NCBI RefSeq assembly: GCF_027409185.1
Contig: NC_084472.1
Span: 83,840,427 to 83,904,426 of the forward strand
DNA length: 64,000 nt
Source of the DNA: Cynocephalus volans
Taxonomy: Eukaryota; Chordata; Mammalia; Dermoptera; Cynocephalidae
Direction of reading: 5' to 3'
Below the pieces are notes generated by a model, which saw nothing but the letters and a program-made list of their open reading frames with translations, was not told the DNA's origin and did no database searches. Positions 63,755 to 64,000 of the stretch are shown one piece after another. A program made the translations under genes and the position numbers. Positions within the stretch are counted from its first letter, which is position 1; the number at the start of each line of letters is the position of its first letter.

Positions 63755-63890
63755 TTGTAGGAAACTTTGGGACATGAAGTAACTTGTTCAAAGTTGCACG
63801 GCCAATAAGTCATGCAGCTAAGATGCAAAGCTAGACAATCTGGTTCCAGAACTCATGCTCTTAAGCACTACCAGAGACTATCTTGCATTG
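63755..63890 (-). mobile_element. MIR SINE, antisense
   Basis: 'gaagtaacttgttcaaagtt', 'gcacggccaataagtcatgc' and 'actcatgctcttaagcacta' follow the MIR reverse complement. The ending near 63890 corresponds to the tRNA-like head. Confidence 0.7.
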
Positions 63891-64000
63891 TGTGCTTCTG
63901 AACCATGAATTTATTGGTATTGCTTGGAATGGACACATGTGCTCCCACGGAAGGATGAAATCACCACCGAGAGCAGACAATGACAGACCCAAACTATTGG

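Overview
This window is nuclear DNA of a placental mammal: AT-rich, gene-poor and dominated by interspersed repeats (L1, L2, MIR, MaLR LTRs, MER5/hAT and Tigger/pogo fragments). I find no intact protein-coding gene, no tRNA or rRNA gene, no CpG island and no CRISPR array. Nearly all open frames longer than 60 codons are chance frames or lie inside repeats. No Alu, rodent B1/B2, carnivore SINEC, equine ERE or ruminant BovB copy was recognised. The one young SINE (59662-59790, minus) has a tRNA-Ile-like head. Together with an MST/THE1-type MaLR LTR at 29967-30358, this makes a colugo (Dermoptera) or another close relative of primates my best guess, held with modest confidence.

The only gene-derived sequence is a processed pseudogene of the 26S proteasome ATPase PSMC1 (Rpt2) at about 5081-6664, minus strand. 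It is intronless and keeps 5' UTR, all 440 codons, 3' UTR, AATAAA signal and A-rich tail. It is flanked by the direct repeat TTGGTCTTTT and has a single nonsense codon (codon 321, TAA). It looks like a recent L1-mediated insertion.

Layout: 1-5080 AT-rich, with one exon-like open stretch at 2594-2767 and an old antisense L1 piece; 5081-6664 PSMC1 retrocopy; 6775-13250 L1, MLT1-like, MIR and L2 fragments; 13251-16835 an old, internally deleted L1 carrying two nested MaLR LTRs; 19760-20440 L2; 21480-21730 an unidentified GC-richer patch; 22556-23131 and 39294-39836 two solo LTRs of one family in opposite orientation, each with a 6-bp target duplication; 29967-30662 an MST/THE1-like LTR followed by a Tigger element; 34503-35555 an L1 with twin-priming inversion; 36413-36868 a complete Tigger-type MITE; 37229-37302 a (GT)29(GC)8 tract; 46720-47510 a MER5-like element split by an MLT1 LTR; 56598-57100 Tigger plus MER5; 58414-61065 two L1 3' ends flanking the SINE; 62087-62461 a MaLR LTR; 63690-63890 a repeat end and a MIR.

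Nothing indicates an operon-like or otherwise cooperating gene system. The biological interest lies in the retrotransposition record and in a few segments I could not identify. Repeat family names come from recalled consensus sequences, without alignment software, and most repeat edges are accurate to about 10-30 bases unless a target-site duplication is given.
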